Shown: in pieces, positions 33,986-45,658 of the stretch
Position numbering within the stretch: position 1 is the stretch's first letter
How the letters are laid out: each line of letters opens with the position of its first letter
NCBI RefSeq assembly: GCF_001750725.1
Contig: NZ_CP017279.1
Location: 4,340,001-4,404,000 of the forward strand
Length of the DNA: 64,000 bases
Reading direction: 5' to 3'
From: Enterobacter ludwigii
GTDB taxonomy: Bacteria > Pseudomonadota > Gammaproteobacteria > Enterobacterales > Enterobacteriaceae
Made by a program: the position numbers and the translations under genes
Notes under the pieces: generated by a model
The model's database searches: none
The model's input: only the letters and a program-made list of their open reading frames with translations
What the model was told of the DNA's origin: nothing

Positions 33986-34092
33986 AACGCTGTTCCGTTT
34001 TGAAAATGTATCTGTATTCTCAGCATCTGTGGATAATACGCATAATTCGCCGGAAGTGGTATCCGGTTTAGCCAAAAAGCAGGCAGGTCGTG

Positions 34093-34461
34093 ATGGATAT
34101 TGTATTTATAGAGCAACTTTCGGTAATCACCACTATTGGTGTTTACGACTGGGAACAGACCATTGAGCAGAAACTCGTGTTCGATATCGAAATGGGCTGG
34201 GATAACCGCAAGTCAGCAAAAAGCGACGACGTGAATGACTGTCTGAGCTACGCCGATATCAGTGAAACGGTCGTGGGCCACGTCGAAGGGCAACGTTTTG
34301 CGCTGGTGGAGCGTGTGGCAGAAGAGGTGGCCGAGCTGCTGCTGAGCAAGTTCAACGCACCGTGGGTACGCATCAAATTGAGCAAACCGGGCGCCGTGGC
34401 GCGTGCTGCTAACGTCGGCGTGATCATTGAGCGTGGCACAAATCTGAAAGGGAAGATTTAA
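34093..34461 (+). CDS. folB: Dihydroneopterin aldolase
   Basis: Folate synthesis enzyme converting dihydroneopterin to hydroxymethyl-dihydropterin. 122 residues beginning [11 protein letters not shown] as in E. coli. Active-site Glu and Lys lie in D-C-L-S-Y-A-D-I and [12 protein letters not shown] at 34090 would add one residue. Confidence 0.97.
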   Translation: MDIVFIEQLSVITTIGVYDWEQTIEQKLVFDIEMGWDNRKSAKSDDVNDCLSYADISETVVGHVEGQRFALVERVAEEVAELLLSKFNAPWVRIKLSKPGAVARAANVGVIIERGTNLKGKI

Positions 34462-34515
34462 CGTCATAATAGCTAAACCATTTTAGGTTATACCGGTCTT
34501 AAAGCTGTATCTTTC

Positions 34516-34546
34516 ACGGTTGTCCGCGTGGGACACCGTTTTTTTT
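34516..34546 (+). terminator. Terminator after folB
   Basis: ACGGT-TGTCC / GGACACCGT hairpin followed by at least eight T, 20 bases before uppP. Confidence 0.75.
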
Positions 34547-34568
34547 ATATCTTTTTAGGGGTTTATAG

Positions 34569-35390
34569 ATGAGCGATATGCACTCGCTGCTGGTGGCGGC
34601 AATACTGGGTGTGGTCGAAGGATTGACGGAGTTTTTGCCGGTTTCCAGTACGGGCCATATGATTATCGTTGGCCATCTGCTGGGCTTTGAAGGCGATACC
34701 GCAAAGACGTTTGAAGTTGTCATTCAGTTGGGGTCTATTCTGGCGGTCGTTGTGATGTTCTGGCGTCGTCTGTTCGGGCTTATCGGTATCCACTTTGGCC
34801 GTCTTCCTCAGCGCGAGGGTGAAAGCAAAGGTCGCCTGACGCTTATCCATATTCTGCTTGGCATGGTTCCGGCAGTGGTTCTGGGCCTGGTTTTCCACGA
34901 CACCATTAAATCGCTGTTTAACCCGATTAACGTCATGTATGCGCTGGTCGTCGGCGGTTTCCTGCTGATCGCGGCAGAACTGCTGAAGCCGAAAACGCCA
35001 CGCGCGGAAGGTCTGGATGACATGACCTACCGTCAGGCGTTTATCATTGGTTGTTTCCAGTGTCTGGCGCTGTGGCCGGGCTTTTCACGCTCAGGCGCGA
35101 CCATCTCTGGCGGGATGCTGATGGGCGTTAGCCGCTATGCTGCGTCGGAGTTCTCGTTCCTGCTGGCGGTGCCGATGATGATGGGCGCGACCGCACTCGA
35201 CGTCTATAAAAGCATTGGCTTCCTCACCACGGGTGACATTCCGATGTTCGCCGTGGGCTTTGTCACCGCCTTTATTGTGGCGCTGATCGCCATCAAAACC
35301 TTCCTGCAGTTGATTAAGCGTATCTCGTTTATTCCGTTCGCGATCTATCGCTTTATCGTGGCGGCTGCGGTTTACGTGGTCTTCTTCTGA
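34569..35390 (+). CDS. uppP: Undecaprenyl-diphosphatase
   Basis: Recycles the cell-wall lipid carrier; confers bacitracin tolerance (bacA). 273 residues, multiple membrane segments. Catalytic motifs [14 protein letters not shown] (about 17-30) and P-G-F-S-R-S-G-A-T (about 170-178) are intact. Confidence 0.97.
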   Translation: MSDMHSLLVAAILGVVEGLTEFLPVSSTGHMIIVGHLLGFEGDTAKTFEVVIQLGSILAVVVMFWRRLFGLIGIHFGRLPQREGESKGRLTLIHILLGMVPAVVLGLVFHDTIKSLFNPINVMYALVVGGFLLIAAELLKPKTPRAEGLDDMTYRQAFIIGCFQCLALWPGFSRSGATISGGMLMGVSRYAASEFSFLLAVPMMMGATALDVYKSIGFLTTGDIPMFAVGFVTAFIVALIAIKTFLQLIKRISFIPFAIYRFIVAAAVYVVFF

Positions 35391-35400
35391 CCGACGGCCC

Positions 35401-36642
35401 TCAGTCTTTAGGCTGAGGGCAATGCTTTTCCTTCCAGTCCGTCACCGCCTGAATTCGACGTTTCGTCAGCTCTTCCCGGATTTCCGGTCCCTTGAAGCCC
35501 GCCTCGACAACCGCTTTAGTCGGTACCGCTTTTGCCACTTCCCACGCTGCGCGTAACAGCCGCCCCTGCGGATAATCGCAGGCTTCAAAACCGGTGCGGC
35601 CACGTACGTCGGCTTCGCTGGTCAACGCGATCTGCTCGACGCGCTGGGGTTTGCGCCATGCGTCGATGTTATCAAACAGCTTAACGATGGTGGCCGGTTT
35701 GAGGATCGGGAAGGTGTGGATCAGGTCGTGAAATTCCGCCACCAGTCTGGCGAGATCGCGGATCTCGTTCGGTACCCGCAGGCGCTGGCAAAGCCCTTCG
35801 ACCAGCTTCACCCCGGCAGGACCGTGGCCATGGTGGCGCGGCCACATGGCTTTTGGCGTTAATCCTTTGCCGAGATCGTGGCACAGCGTTGAAAAACGCA
35901 CATCCACCTCGGGGCTGAGCATGGCAGCCATACTCAGGGTCATCAGGGTATGCACGCCGGTATCGATTTCCGGGTGCCATTTCGCCGGGGCGGGCACGCC
36001 GAACAGCGCGTCAATTTCCGGGAACAGCACTTTCAGTGCACCACAGTCACGCAGCACCTGGAAAAAGACCTGCGGGTTGCGGGTAGTAAGGGCGTTTTCC
36101 GTCTCTTTCCAGACGCGCTCTGGCGTGAGGTGGGCCAGTTCGCCCGCCTCGGTCATGGCGGTCATCAGTGCCAGGGTCTCATCAGCAATGCGGAAGCTCA
36201 GATGCGCGTAACGCGCCGCAAAGCGCGCCACGCGCAGCACGCGGAGCGGATCTTCAGAAAACGCCGGGGAGACGTGACGCAGCAGTCGATTACGCAGATC
36301 GTCCTGACCGCCATACGCGTCAATGATCTGGCCGTCTTCGTCCTGCGCCAGCGCGTTGATGGTGAGATCGCGACGCAGGAGATCTTGCTCCAGCGTGACG
36401 TCCGGTGCGGCATAGCAGGTGAAGCCGGTATAACCCGAACCGGATTTCCGTTCGGTACGCGCCAGGGCGTACTCCTCACGGCTTTGCGGATGCAGAAACA
36501 CGGGAAAATCGCGGCCTACCTGCTGGTAGCCCGCGTTAAGCATCTCTTCAGGTGTGGCTCCCACCACCACCCAGTCTTTATCTTTGACCGGCAGACCTAA
36601 CAACGCATCACGTACCGCACCACCGACCAGATAACTCTTCAC
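35401..36642 (-). CDS. cca: Multifunctional CCA-adding enzyme
   Basis: Adds and repairs the CCA end of tRNAs. 413 residues from GTG 36640-36642 ([12 protein letters not shown], aligning with E. coli). The nucleotidyltransferase motif G-G-A-V-R-D and D-K-D-W are at the N-terminus, and the HD phosphohydrolase motif C-H-D-L-G-K is near 225-230. The frame is open 10 codons upstream. Its stop lies inside a hairpin at 35397-35420. Confidence 0.97.
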   Translation of the reverse strand: MKSYLVGGAVRDALLGLPVKDKDWVVVGATPEEMLNAGYQQVGRDFPVFLHPQSREEYALARTERKSGSGYTGFTCYAAPDVTLEQDLLRRDLTINALAQDEDGQIIDAYGGQDDLRNRLLRHVSPAFSEDPLRVLRVARFAARYAHLSFRIADETLALMTAMTEAGELAHLTPERVWKETENALTTRNPQVFFQVLRDCGALKVLFPEIDALFGVPAPAKWHPEIDTGVHTLMTLSMAAMLSPEVDVRFSTLCHDLGKGLTPKAMWPRHHGHGPAGVKLVEGLCQRLRVPNEIRDLARLVAEFHDLIHTFPILKPATIVKLFDNIDAWRKPQRVEQIALTSEADVRGRTGFEACDYPQGRLLRAAWEVAKAVPTKAVVEAGFKGPEIREELTKRRIQAVTDWKEKHCPQPKD

Positions 36643-36703
36643 GCCCTGTACTCCCGTTTTCTCTTTTCGCAAGATAATACGTAAGTCTGGCAGAGAAGAC
36701 GAA

Positions 36704-37324
36704 TTAGTTCATCCAGCGGTCTTTACGCTTACGGCTTGGGATCAGGTGAGGAAGCACCAGACCCAGCACCAGGCCAACGCCCAGCACACCGCCACCGTAC
36801 ATAAACCACTGCATGATGATGGTACGTTGTTTGTCATCAAGTTGCAGATTGGCGGCGTTCACCTTCTTCTGCGCGACAATCAGCTCGTTTTTCAGTTTCT
36901 GATTCTCATCTTTCAGACCGTTAATCACGCTGTCGCTCTGGGCCACTTTCTGCTGCATTTCCGCGGTGCGCTGGTTCCAGGTACCGTCGATATTGTTCAG
37001 CTTGTCGGTCAGCGTTTTCACCTGATTTTCCAGGTCCGGCACGCGGGTGCGTAGGCTTGGCACCGCGCTCAGCTCTTTCAGTGGGATCCAGGACGTGCGG
37101 CCGGTACTGTCGCGAACCTGACCATAATTGGTCTCCGCGTTGGTCTGTAACAGCGTCACTTCCTCGCCGGCATTGACCGTACCCACGAGGCGATAATTAT
37201 CTCCGGGGCCACTGCGTACCCAGGTGTTCAGTTCGTCAGAAACGTAACGCTTCTCTTCAGCGTGCACGGCGGTTGCGGCGCTAAAAGCGAGGAAAGTAAG
37301 TCCAATCAGGCGTAATTTAAGCAT
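36704..37324 (-). CDS. ygiM: SH3-domain membrane protein YgiM
   Basis: A 206-residue protein with a signal peptide (cleavage near V-H-A), a bacterial SH3 domain (about 25-85, [10 protein letters not shown]), a coiled coil (about 95-165) and a C-terminal membrane anchor ending in a basic tail. The biochemical role is poorly defined. Position next to cca is as in E. coli. ATG 37322-37324 preferred to the preceding ATG. Confidence 0.93.
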   Translation of the reverse strand: MLKLRLIGLTFLAFSAATAVHAEEKRYVSDELNTWVRSGPGDNYRLVGTVNAGEEVTLLQTNAETNYGQVRDSTGRTSWIPLKELSAVPSLRTRVPDLENQVKTLTDKLNNIDGTWNQRTAEMQQKVAQSDSVINGLKDENQKLKNELIVAQKKVNAANLQLDDKQRTIIMQWFMYGGGVLGVGLVLGLVLPHLIPSRKRKDRWMN

Positions 37325-37553
37325 CATTAGTCGTTATTTTCATAAATAGTGGAACGATAGTAGTGGCAACAGTGTCTCTACGCAAAGCATTCGTCAGCAA
37401 TCAGAATCATCTGTGTCACGACCCTAAACATTTACGCCCGTCAAATTGCTCATTGCGTGGCAATTTGGCGCAAAATACTATGTACTGACAAACAAATGGC
37501 GAGGAAGTTCGCCCTCATTGACGCGTCTGTGACGCCTGCAAAAGTACAAGGCT

Positions 37554-38855
37554 ATGGCTCAAGAAATCGAATTAAAATTTATCGTCGAAAAAGACAGCGT
37601 TGACGCACTCCGTCAGCATCTGCAGACCCTTTCCGGCGAACACCATGAACCGGTACAACTGCTTAATATCTATTACGAAACGCCAGACAACTGGCTGCGC
37701 CGCCATGATATGGGACTGCGCATCCGTGGCGCGAACGGGCGCTACGAGATGACGATGAAAATCGCTGGCCGCGTGGTCGGCGGTTTACATCAGCGCCCGG
37801 AATACAATATCGACATCAATCAGCCAGAACTTGAGCTGGATCGTTTCCCGGCAGAAGTCTGGCCGAACGGCGTGCTGCCAGAAACCTTATCCGCCGAGGT
37901 GAAACCGCTGTTTAGTACCGATTTCTGGCGTGAAAAATGGCTGGTAACGGAAGGGAAAAGCCGCATTGAAATCGCCCTCGATCAGGGTGAGGTAAAAGCG
38001 GGTGAGCTTCAGGAGCCGATTTGCGAGCTGGAGCTCGAACTGCTGGAGGGTGAAGTCCAGGACGTACTGAAGCTGGCGCGTAAGCTGGTAAGCCAGCCGG
38101 GCCTGCGTCAGGGCAGCCTGAGCAAAGCGGCGCGGGGGTATCATCTGGCCGCCGGGAATGCGCCGCGCCTGCTGAAAGAGACGACTATTTTGCACGTGCC
38201 ACCGAAAGCCAGCGTTGAGCAGGGCATGGAGGCGGCGCTGGAGCTGGCGCTCTCACAGTGGCTTTATCATGAAGAGCTGTGGGTGCGTAATGTGAAAAAC
38301 GCAAAAGCGCACGTGTTAGCGGCGATGAGCCTTGTGCGTCATACCCTGGCGCTGTTCGGCGGCATCGTACCTCGTAAAGCGAGCGCTCACTTACGTGACC
38401 TGCTGACCCAGACCGAAGCGCTGCTGCTCTCTGATGTATCCGCACAAACGGCGCTCTACAGCCCGCAAAACGCCGCCGCCAGGCTGGCGCTGACCGAGTT
38501 TCTGGTGACGCGTAGCTGGCGTGCCTTCCTGGATGCAAAAGCGCAGGCCAAAATTGAAGATAACTTCAAACGTTTCGCGGATATCCATCTTTCACGCCAC
38601 GCGGCGGAGCTTAAAACCACCTTTGCGTATCCGCTGGGAGACCAGTATGGCGATCAGCTGATCCGCCTGTCGCGCAATATCGACAGCATGCTGCTGCTGT
38701 CGGGTGCCTATGACGGCCCTAAAGCGCAGGCCTGGCTGGAGAACTGGCAGGGGCTGAAACATGCTATCGAAACCCGTCAGCACATAGAGATTGAGCATTT
38801 CCGTAATGAAGCCATTTCGCAGGAGCCGTTCTGGCTGCACAGCGGAAAACGTTAA
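37554..38855 (+). CDS. ygiF: Inorganic triphosphatase (CYTH-CHAD)
   Basis: A 433-residue protein with an N-terminal CYTH domain (E-I-E-L-K-F, the E-x-E-x-K metal motif, at residues 3-8) that cleaves tripolyphosphate, and a C-terminal helical, His-rich CHAD domain (about 220-420). It lies 20 bases before glnE, as in E. coli. Confidence 0.95.
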   Translation: MAQEIELKFIVEKDSVDALRQHLQTLSGEHHEPVQLLNIYYETPDNWLRRHDMGLRIRGANGRYEMTMKIAGRVVGGLHQRPEYNIDINQPELELDRFPAEVWPNGVLPETLSAEVKPLFSTDFWREKWLVTEGKSRIEIALDQGEVKAGELQEPICELELELLEGEVQDVLKLARKLVSQPGLRQGSLSKAARGYHLAAGNAPRLLKETTILHVPPKASVEQGMEAALELALSQWLYHEELWVRNVKNAKAHVLAAMSLVRHTLALFGGIVPRKASAHLRDLLTQTEALLLSDVSAQTALYSPQNAAARLALTEFLVTRSWRAFLDAKAQAKIEDNFKRFADIHLSRHAAELKTTFAYPLGDQYGDQLIRLSRNIDSMLLLSGAYDGPKAQAWLENWQGLKHAIETRQHIEIEHFRNEAISQEPFWLHSGKR

Positions 38856-38875
38856 CTCTGGCAAGGAACCCTATA

Positions 38876-41731
38876 ATGCCGCTTTCTTCGCAGTTACAGC
38901 AGCAGTGGCAGACCGTTTGCGAACGTCTGCCTGAGTCATTACCGGCGTCATCGTTAAGCGAGCAGGCCAGGAGCGTGCTCACCTTCAGTGATTTTGTGCA
39001 GGAAAGTATCACCGCTTACCCGGACTGGCTGGAGGCGCTTGAGAGCACCCCGCCGCAGGCAGACGAGTGGCGGCATTATGCGGGCTGGTTGCAAACCGCA
39101 CTTGAAGAGGTCGCGGATGAAGCGACACTGATGCGCGTCCTGCGCCAGTTCCGCCGCCGGGTCATGGTGCGTATTGCCTGGGCTCAGGCGCTGGAACTGG
39201 TCAGCGAAGAAAGTACCCTGCAGCAGCTGAGCGAGCTGGCACAGACGCTGATTGTTGCCGCACGGGACTGGCTCTATGCCGCCTGCTGTAAAGAGTGGGG
39301 CACGCCGTGCAATGAGGATGGGGTTCCTCAGCCACTCTTGATTCTGGGCATGGGCAAGCTCGGGGGCTGCGAACTGAATTTCTCCTCGGATATCGACCTG
39401 ATTTTTGCCTGGCCGGAGAACGGCTCCACACGCGGGGGCCGCCGTGAACTGGACAATGCGCAGTTCTTTACCCGTCTCGGGCAACGTCTGATTAAAGCGC
39501 TGGATCAACCTACCCAGGATGGTTTTGTCTATCGCGTGGATATGCGTCTGCGCCCGTTTGGCGACAGCGGTCCGCTGGTGCTGAGCTTTGCGGCACTGGA
39601 AGATTATTACCAGGAGCAGGGGCGCGACTGGGAGCGTTACGCGATGGTCAAAGCGCGGATCATGGGAGACAGCGACGATGCCTACGCCAACGAGCTGCGC
39701 GCCATGCTGCGCCCGTTCGTGTTCCGTCGCTATATCGACTTTAGCGTTATTCAGTCGCTGCGCAACATGAAAGGAATGATCGCCCGTGAAGTGCGTCGCC
39801 GGGGTCTGAAGGACAACATCAAGCTCGGCGCGGGCGGCATTCGCGAAATCGAATTTATCGTTCAGGTCTTCCAGCTGATCCGCGGCGGACGTGAGCCTTC
39901 ACTGCAATCCCGTTCGCTGCTGCCGACGCTGTCAGCCATAGAGCAACTGCATCTGCTGCCGGAAGGCGACGCGCAGATCCTGCGTGAGGCCTATCTGTTC
40001 CTGCGCCGCCTGGAAAACCTGCTGCAAAGCATCAATGACGAGCAGACCCAGACTTTGCCAGGCGATGACCTGAACCGGGCGCGGCTGGCCTGGGGGATGC
40101 ACGTCGACGACTGGTCAACGTTGACCGGGCAACTGGATGCGCATATGGCCGGCGTGCGCCGTGTCTTTAACGCGCTGATTGGTGACGATGAAAGTGAATC
40201 GCAGGACGATACGCTCTCTGAACACTGGCGCGAATTGTGGCAGGACGCGCTGCAGGAAGATGACACCACGCCGGTGCTGGCGCACCTGAGCGATGACGAT
40301 CGCCATCGTGTGGTGGCGTTAATTGCTGATTTCCGTCTCGAACTGAATAAACGGGCCATTGGTCCGCGCGGTCGTCAGGTGCTGGATCATCTGATGCCGC
40401 ACCTGCTGAGCAACGTCTGCTCGCGTGCGGATGCGCCGGTCCCGCTGTCGCGCATGATGCCGCTGCTGAGCGGGATCATCACCCGTACGACCTATCTTGA
40501 GTTGCTGAGCGAGTTCCCGGGCGCGCTCAAGCATCTGATTACGCTTTGCGCCGCCTCGCCGATGGTGGCCAACAAGCTGGCGCGGTATCCGTTGCTGCTG
40601 GATGAGCTGCTCGATCCCAATACGCTCTACCAGCCGACGGCAACGGACGCCTACCGTGACGAGCTGCGTCAGTATCTGCTGCGCGTACCGGAAGAGGACG
40701 AAGAGCAACAGCTGGAGGCGCTGCGTCAATTTAAGCAGGCGCAAATGCTGCGCGTGGCGGCGGCAGATATCGCCGGAACGCTGCCAGTGATGAAAGTGAG
40801 CGATCACTTAACCTGGCTTGCAGAAGCGATCATTGATGCGGTGGTGCATCAGGCATGGATTCAGATGGTGGCGCGCTACGGCCAGCCGAAACACCTTGCT
40901 GACCGCGAAGGCCGCGGTTTTGCCGTTGTGGGTTACGGTAAGCTCGGCGGATGGGAACTGGGGTACAGCTCGGATCTCGATTTAATCTTCCTGCATGACT
41001 GCCCGGCAGACGTCATGACCGACGGCGAGCGTGAAATCGACGGGCGTCAGTTCTACCTGCGTCTGGCCCAGCGCATTATGCATCTGTTCAGCACCCGCAC
41101 GTCATCCGGCATTTTATATGAAGTGGATGCGCGTCTGCGTCCTTCCGGCGCGGCCGGCATGCTGGTGACCTCAACGGAGTCCTTCGCTGAGTACCAGAAG
41201 AATGAAGCCTGGACGTGGGAACATCAGGCGCTGGTGCGTGCCCGCGTGGTGTACGGCGATCCGTCGCTGAAAACGCAGTTTGATGCCATTCGTCGGGAGA
41301 TTATGACGACCCCGCGTGACGGCAGCACGCTGCAGACCGAGGTGCGAGAGATGCGCGAGAAAATGCGCGCGCACCTGGGCAATAAGCATCGCGATCGCTT
41401 TGATATTAAAGCGGATGAGGGCGGCATTACCGATATTGAATTTATTACGCAATATCTGGTGCTACGCCATGCGCACGCTAAACCGAAGCTGACCCGCTGG
41501 TCTGATAATGTGCGTATTCTGGAACTGCTGGCGCAAAACGACATTATGGATGAGCAGGAGGCGCAGGCCTTAACGCGCGCCTATACCACGCTGCGCGACG
41601 AGCTGCACCACCTGGCCTTACAGGAGCAGCCTGGCCACGTCGCGCTGGACTGTTTCGCCACTGAACGCGCGCAGGTTACCGCCAGCTGGCAGAAGTGGCT
41701 GGTGGAACCGTGCGTAACAAAACAAGTGTGA
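38876..41731 (+). CDS. glnE: Glutamine synthetase adenylyltransferase/deadenylase
   Basis: A 951-residue enzyme with two nucleotidyltransferase domains. The N-terminal (deadenylylating) one shows G-M-G-K-L-G-G...S-S-D-I-D-L near 160-178; the C-terminal (adenylylating) one shows G-Y-G-K-L-G-G...S-S-D-L-D-L near 684-703. It controls glutamine synthetase in response to PII. Confidence 0.97.
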   Translation: MPLSSQLQQQWQTVCERLPESLPASSLSEQARSVLTFSDFVQESITAYPDWLEALESTPPQADEWRHYAGWLQTALEEVADEATLMRVLRQFRRRVMVRIAWAQALELVSEESTLQQLSELAQTLIVAARDWLYAACCKEWGTPCNEDGVPQPLLILGMGKLGGCELNFSSDIDLIFAWPENGSTRGGRRELDNAQFFTRLGQRLIKALDQPTQDGFVYRVDMRLRPFGDSGPLVLSFAALEDYYQEQGRDWERYAMVKARIMGDSDDAYANELRAMLRPFVFRRYIDFSVIQSLRNMKGMIAREVRRRGLKDNIKLGAGGIREIEFIVQVFQLIRGGREPSLQSRSLLPTLSAIEQLHLLPEGDAQILREAYLFLRRLENLLQSINDEQTQTLPGDDLNRARLAWGMHVDDWSTLTGQLDAHMAGVRRVFNALIGDDESESQDDTLSEHWRELWQDALQEDDTTPVLAHLSDDDRHRVVALIADFRLELNKRAIGPRGRQVLDHLMPHLLSNVCSRADAPVPLSRMMPLLSGIITRTTYLELLSEFPGALKHLITLCAASPMVANKLARYPLLLDELLDPNTLYQPTATDAYRDELRQYLLRVPEEDEEQQLEALRQFKQAQMLRVAAADIAGTLPVMKVSDHLTWLAEAIIDAVVHQAWIQMVARYGQPKHLADREGRGFAVVGYGKLGGWELGYSSDLDLIFLHDCPADVMTDGEREIDGRQFYLRLAQRIMHLFSTRTSSGILYEVDARLRPSGAAGMLVTSTESFAEYQKNEAWTWEHQALVRARVVYGDPSLKTQFDAIRREIMTTPRDGSTLQTEVREMREKMRAHLGNKHRDRFDIKADEGGITDIEFITQYLVLRHAHAKPKLTRWSDNVRILELLAQNDIMDEQEAQALTRAYTTLRDELHHLALQEQPGHVALDCFATERAQVTASWQKWLVEPCVTKQV

Positions 41732-41771
41732 TATTATCGCGCGCAAATTGTGAATCTTTCTGGAGTCAGGA

Positions 41772-43202
41772 ATGAAAGTAACACTGCCAGAGTTTGAACG
41801 TGCTGGAGTTATGGTTGTCGGGGATGTCATGCTGGATCGCTACTGGTACGGGCCGACCAGCCGCATCTCTCCGGAAGCACCGGTACCGGTAGTTAAGGTC
41901 GACACCATTGAAGAGCGTCCTGGCGGCGCGGCAAACGTGGCGATGAACATTGCCTCTCTGGGCGCGCAGTCGCGTCTGGTTGGCTTAACCGGCATTGATG
42001 ATGCGGCGCGTGCGCTGAGCAAGTCGCTGGCGGACGTGAACGTGAAGTGCGACTTCGTTTCGGTTCCGACACACCCGACGATCACCAAACTGCGCGTTCT
42101 GTCGCGTAACCAGCAGCTGATCCGCCTCGACTTCGAGGAAGGCTTTGAGGGCGTTGATCCTGAGCCGCTGCACGAGCGCATTAACCAGGCGCTGAGCACT
42201 ATCGGCGCGCTGGTGCTGTCCGACTACGCCAAAGGTGCGCTGGCAAGCGTACAGCAGATGATTCAGCTCGCGCGTAAAGCCAATGTGCCCGTGCTGATCG
42301 ACCCGAAAGGTACTGACTTTGAGCGCTATCGCGGCGCAACGCTTCTGACGCCAAACCTCTCTGAGTTTGAAGCGGTGGCGGGCAAATGTAAGACGGAAGA
42401 AGAGCTCGTTGAGCGCGGCATGAAGATCATTGCTGACTTCGAACTCTCCGCGCTGCTGGTGACCCGCTCCGAGCAGGGGATGACGCTGCTGCAGCCTGGC
42501 AAAGCGCCGCTGCATATGCCGACCCAGGCGCAGGAAGTGTATGACGTGACCGGTGCCGGCGACACGGTCATAGGCGTTCTGGCGGCGACGCTGGCGGCAG
42601 GGAACTCTCTGGAAGAAGCGTGCTACTTCGCTAATGCTGCGGCAGGCGTGGTCGTCGGCAAGCTGGGGACTTCCACCGTTTCGCCGATCGAACTGGAAAA
42701 CGCGGTGCGCGGTCGTGCCGATACCGGTTTTGGCGTGATGAGCGAAGATGAGCTGAAAGTGGCCGTTGCCGCCGCCCGTAAACGCGGTGAAAAAGTGGTG
42801 ATGACCAACGGCGTGTTCGACATCCTGCATGCCGGTCATGTCTCTTATCTGGCCAATGCGCGTAAGCTGGGCGACCGTCTGATTGTGGCGGTGAACAGCG
42901 ATGCGTCGACGAAACGTCTTAAAGGTGAAACGCGTCCGGTGAACCCGCTGGAGCAGCGCATGATCGTACTGGGTGCGCTGGAAGCGGTGGACTGGGTGGT
43001 GTCGTTTGAAGAAGATACCCCGCAGCGCCTGATTGCCGGTATTTTGCCGGATCTGCTGGTGAAAGGCGGCGATTACAAACCGGATCAAATCGCAGGCAGC
43101 GAAGAGGTCTGGGCTAATGGTGGTGAAGTGATGGTGCTCAACTTTGAGGACGGGTGCTCAACCACCAACATCATCAAGAAGATCCAGAAAGACAGCAAAT
43201 AA
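41772..43202 (+). CDS. hldE: Bifunctional heptose-7-P kinase / heptose-1-P adenylyltransferase
   Basis: A 476-residue enzyme of ADP-heptose synthesis for LPS inner core. The N-terminal ribokinase-type domain has G-G-A-A-N-V-A near 52 and the C-terminal signature D-V-T-G-A-G-D-T near 257-264. The C-terminal domain has [11 protein letters not shown], the H-x-G-H nucleotidyltransferase motif, near 345-356. Confidence 0.97.
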   Translation: MKVTLPEFERAGVMVVGDVMLDRYWYGPTSRISPEAPVPVVKVDTIEERPGGAANVAMNIASLGAQSRLVGLTGIDDAARALSKSLADVNVKCDFVSVPTHPTITKLRVLSRNQQLIRLDFEEGFEGVDPEPLHERINQALSTIGALVLSDYAKGALASVQQMIQLARKANVPVLIDPKGTDFERYRGATLLTPNLSEFEAVAGKCKTEEELVERGMKIIADFELSALLVTRSEQGMTLLQPGKAPLHMPTQAQEVYDVTGAGDTVIGVLAATLAAGNSLEEACYFANAAAGVVVGKLGTSTVSPIELENAVRGRADTGFGVMSEDELKVAVAAARKRGEKVVMTNGVFDILHAGHVSYLANARKLGDRLIVAVNSDASTKRLKGETRPVNPLEQRMIVLGALEAVDWVVSFEEDTPQRLIAGILPDLLVKGGDYKPDQIAGSEEVWANGGEVMVLNFEDGCSTTNIIKKIQKDSK

Positions 43203-43213
43203 AGTCAGCCAAT

Positions 43214-43242
43214 AAAAAACGGGCCATCTGGCCCGTTTTTTT
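43214..43242. terminator. Bidirectional terminator between hldE and ubiK
   Basis: A-run, CGGGCC, loop ATCT, GGCCCG, T-run. A CCCTCTC-type hairpin repeat (43244-43266, arms ACCCTCTC and GAGAGGGT) follows directly. Confidence 0.85.
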
Positions 43243-43243
43243 C

Positions 43244-43266
43244 ACCCTCTCTTTGCAGGAGAGGGT
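43244..43266. repeat. CCCTCTC palindromic intergenic repeat, copy 2
   Basis: ACCCTCTC, 7-base loop, GAGAGGGT; shorter arms than the copy at 26177. Confidence 0.55.
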
Positions 43267-43297
43267 ATCTTCGCAAACAGCCCGTTATACGCGGCTG

Positions 43298-43594
43298 TTA
43301 TTCTGCTTCATCAACCGGTGGAATGGCCGGTGCCGGTTTTACTTCCGCTGGCGTATTGCGGTTTTCCAGCTCGTTCAGACGCTGCTCCAGCAGGGCCAGC
43401 TTCTCGCGGGTACGCAGCAGAACCTGCGTCTGCACGTCAAACTCTTCGCGGCTGACTAAATCAAGGCGAACCAACTGCGCCTGCAGCGTCTGGCGGATTT
43501 TCTTCTCTACGTCATCTCCAAACTCACGAATACCTTTTGGCATAGACTCATGAACCTGACGCGCAATTTGCTCAATTTTCTTCGGGTCAATCAT
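43298..43594 (-). CDS. ubiK: Ubiquinone biosynthesis accessory factor UbiK
   Basis: A 98-residue trimeric coiled-coil protein (formerly YqiC) that helps the Ubi complex make ubiquinone. The sequence [15 protein letters not shown] and a coiled coil over residues 60-82 match E. coli. The start is ATG 43592-43594, not the upstream in-frame ATG at 43630. Confidence 0.95.
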   Translation of the reverse strand: MIDPKKIEQIARQVHESMPKGIREFGDDVEKKIRQTLQAQLVRLDLVSREEFDVQTQVLLRTREKLALLEQRLNELENRNTPAEVKPAPAIPPVDEAE

Positions 43595-43712
43595 TGTGGC
43601 TTCCCTTGATAAGACGGTGTTAATGAACATTGTAGCGCGTCATGCCCCAGGATAAAGGAGATTTTATGTCTGCGCATTGCCCAGGGTAATCAATCGCGTT
43701 ATAGTTATCTCG

Positions 43713-43862
43713 CTTATTCTCAGGGCGGGGCGAAATTCCCCACCGGCGGTAAATCAGCGTAACGCTGAAAGCCCGCGAGCGCTTTGGGTCACCACTCAAA
43801 GGACAGCAGATCCGGTGTAATTCCGGGGCCGACGGTTAGAGTCCGGATGGGAGAGAGTAACG
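43713..43862 (+). ncRNA. FMN riboswitch (RFN element)
   Basis: Conserved blocks are in order: TCAGGGCGGGGCGAAATTCC, CCCACCGGCGG, AAAGCCCGCGAGC, GACAGCAGATCCGGTG, AATTCCGGGGCCGACGG and AGTCCGGATGGGAGAGAG. It lies about 100 bases before ribB and lowers its expression when FMN is plentiful. Identical in layout to the E. coli ribB leader (sroG). Confidence 0.96.
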
Positions 43863-43967
43863 ATCAAGTCGGGCCTGGCCCGCTCACGTTATCTTTTTGC
43901 CGCTAATACGGCGCTCCTAAGACTGCCCTGATTCTGGTAACCATAATGTTAATGAGGTTTTTTTACC

Positions 43968-44621
43968 ATGAATCAGACGCTACTTTCCTCTTTTGGCACT
44001 TCTATTGAACGTGTTGAACATGCACTGGATGCACTGCGCGAAGGCCGCGGCGTGATGGTGCTTGACGATGAAAACCGTGAAAATGAAGGCGACATGATTT
44101 TCGCCGCCGAAAACATGACCGTTGAGCAGATGGCGCTGACCATCCGTCACGGTAGCGGCATCGTGTGCCTGTGTATCAACGAAGACCGTCGTAAGCAGCT
44201 CGACCTGCCCATGATGGTTGAAAACAACACCAGCGCCTTTGGAACCGGTTTTACCGTGACCATCGAAGCGGCACATGGCGTGACCACCGGCGTGTCGGCG
44301 GCTGACCGTTTGACCACCGTACGTGCCGCGATTGCCGATGATGCGAAGCCATCAGACCTGCATCGTCCAGGCCACGTCTTCCCGTTGCGTGCGCAGGCCG
44401 GCGGTGTATTGACCCGTGGCGGTCACACCGAAGCGACCATTGACCTCGTGACCCTGGCAGGCTTTAAACCTGCGGGCGTACTGTGTGAACTCACCAACGA
44501 CGATGGCACCATGGCACGTGCGCCGGAGTGCATCACCTTTGCCCGTCTGCATAATATGCCCGTGGTGACGATTGAAGATCTGGTGGAGTATCGCCAGGCG
44601 CACGCGCGCAAAGCCAGCTGA
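43968..44621 (+). CDS. ribB: 3,4-dihydroxy-2-butanone-4-phosphate synthase
   Basis: A 217-residue riboflavin precursor enzyme. [10 protein letters not shown] acidic metal/substrate loop (about 33-42) and R-P-G-H-V-F-P-L (about 133-140) are present. Controlled by the FMN riboswitch upstream. Confidence 0.98.
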   Translation: MNQTLLSSFGTSIERVEHALDALREGRGVMVLDDENRENEGDMIFAAENMTVEQMALTIRHGSGIVCLCINEDRRKQLDLPMMVENNTSAFGTGFTVTIEAAHGVTTGVSAADRLTTVRAAIADDAKPSDLHRPGHVFPLRAQAGGVLTRGGHTEATIDLVTLAGFKPAGVLCELTNDDGTMARAPECITFARLHNMPVVTIEDLVEYRQAHARKAS

Positions 44622-44635
44622 AAGGGCTGATGTGA

Positions 44636-44661
44636 AAAAGCCGGGGAAACCCGGCTTTTTT
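44636..44661. terminator. Terminator between ribB and zupT
   Basis: AAAAAGCCGGG, short loop, CCCGGCTTTTTT; symmetrical, serves both convergent genes. Confidence 0.85.
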
Positions 44662-44688
44662 GTTGTGAGACGTTAATGCGCGATTGTT

Positions 44689-45462
44689 TTAGCCGATCCC
44701 TGCCGTTTGCAGCAGCACCAGGCTCAAGCCCATCACCGACATGCCGCACAGCACGCCATAGCTCGGGTTATTATTCGGATCGATCTCTTTCGCCAGCGGC
44801 ATCAGCTCATCCACGGAGAGCGCCACCATTATCCCGGCCACGGCGGCCATGATAGCGGCCATCACCACAGGCGAGACCAGGCTGCCCAGAATCAACCACG
44901 CCAGCACGCCGCCGAGAATTTCGGCCATCCCCGAGATCCCCGCCCAGAAGACCGCGGTCCGTTTCGAGCCCGTGGCGGCATAAACCGGCCCGGCCACCGC
45001 CAGTCCTTCAGGAATATTGTGCATTGCTACCGCCAGGGCGATACCAAAGCCCATCTCCAGATTGCTGCTGGCGGTGACATAGGTTGCCACGCCTTCCGGG
45101 AAGTTGTGCAGGCTTATGCCGAGCGTTAACAGAATGGCCGTGCGCTTAATATTGCGCGGCATCGGGGTCACGCTTTTTTGCATTAAATCCTGCGGATGCG
45201 CGTGCGGCAGCATGCGGTCGAGGGCAAAGTAACCAAGCAGGCCGAATACAAACATGCCATATCCCAGCACCGGAGACATGCCTTCGGTGCCCAGTGCGGC
45301 AGGGAGCATCTCCATCAGAGAGATGAGCAGCATGATCCCGGCAGCAAAGCCCAATGAGAAGGCCAGCACGCGGTTAGACGGCTTTTGACCAAGCACACCG
45401 AGAATGGCACCGATGAACGTTGCGGCGCCCGCCAGTATAGTCAGGATCAAGGGGACTGACAT
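44689..45462 (-). CDS. zupT: Zinc transporter ZupT (ZIP family)
   Basis: A 257-residue, eight-helix importer of zinc and other divalent metals. Metal-site helices show [10 protein letters not shown] (near 117-126) and [10 protein letters not shown] (near 147-156). A near-perfect Fur-type box lies immediately upstream of its start (45476-45490). Confidence 0.96.
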   Translation of the reverse strand: MSVPLILTILAGAATFIGAILGVLGQKPSNRVLAFSLGFAAGIMLLISLMEMLPAALGTEGMSPVLGYGMFVFGLLGYFALDRMLPHAHPQDLMQKSVTPMPRNIKRTAILLTLGISLHNFPEGVATYVTASSNLEMGFGIALAVAMHNIPEGLAVAGPVYAATGSKRTAVFWAGISGMAEILGGVLAWLILGSLVSPVVMAAIMAAVAGIMVALSVDELMPLAKEIDPNNNPSYGVLCGMSVMGLSLVLLQTAGIG

Positions 45463-45475
45463 GCATTGCTCCTTA

Positions 45476-45490
45476 TGATAATGATTATCA
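45476..45490. promoter_or_regulatory. Fur-type box upstream of zupT
   Basis: TGATAATGATTATCA fits the 7-1-7 Fur inverted repeat TGATAAT-N-ATTATCA exactly. It lies 13 bases before the zupT start codon, so binding would cover the leader or ribosome site. Zinc control by Zur cannot be excluded from sequence. Confidence 0.65.
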
Positions 45491-45658
45491 TTAATATTAA
45501 TGGTTCATTTCGGTCAAAGCGAGAGGCGAAACCCTGCTTTACACATTCCTTACATTCAAATTTCCTGATGATGATCTTCACGCTTATCAGCGTTCATCCG
45601 GGCGAGATTGCGCGTAATGTAGAACCATTAAATTGACACCTTCTGTAAGGATATCACC

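Noticed and set aside
41985..43088. 367-codon open frame antisense to hldE
   Set aside because: hldE is complete with both domains; the antisense frame is a by-product of its codon use.
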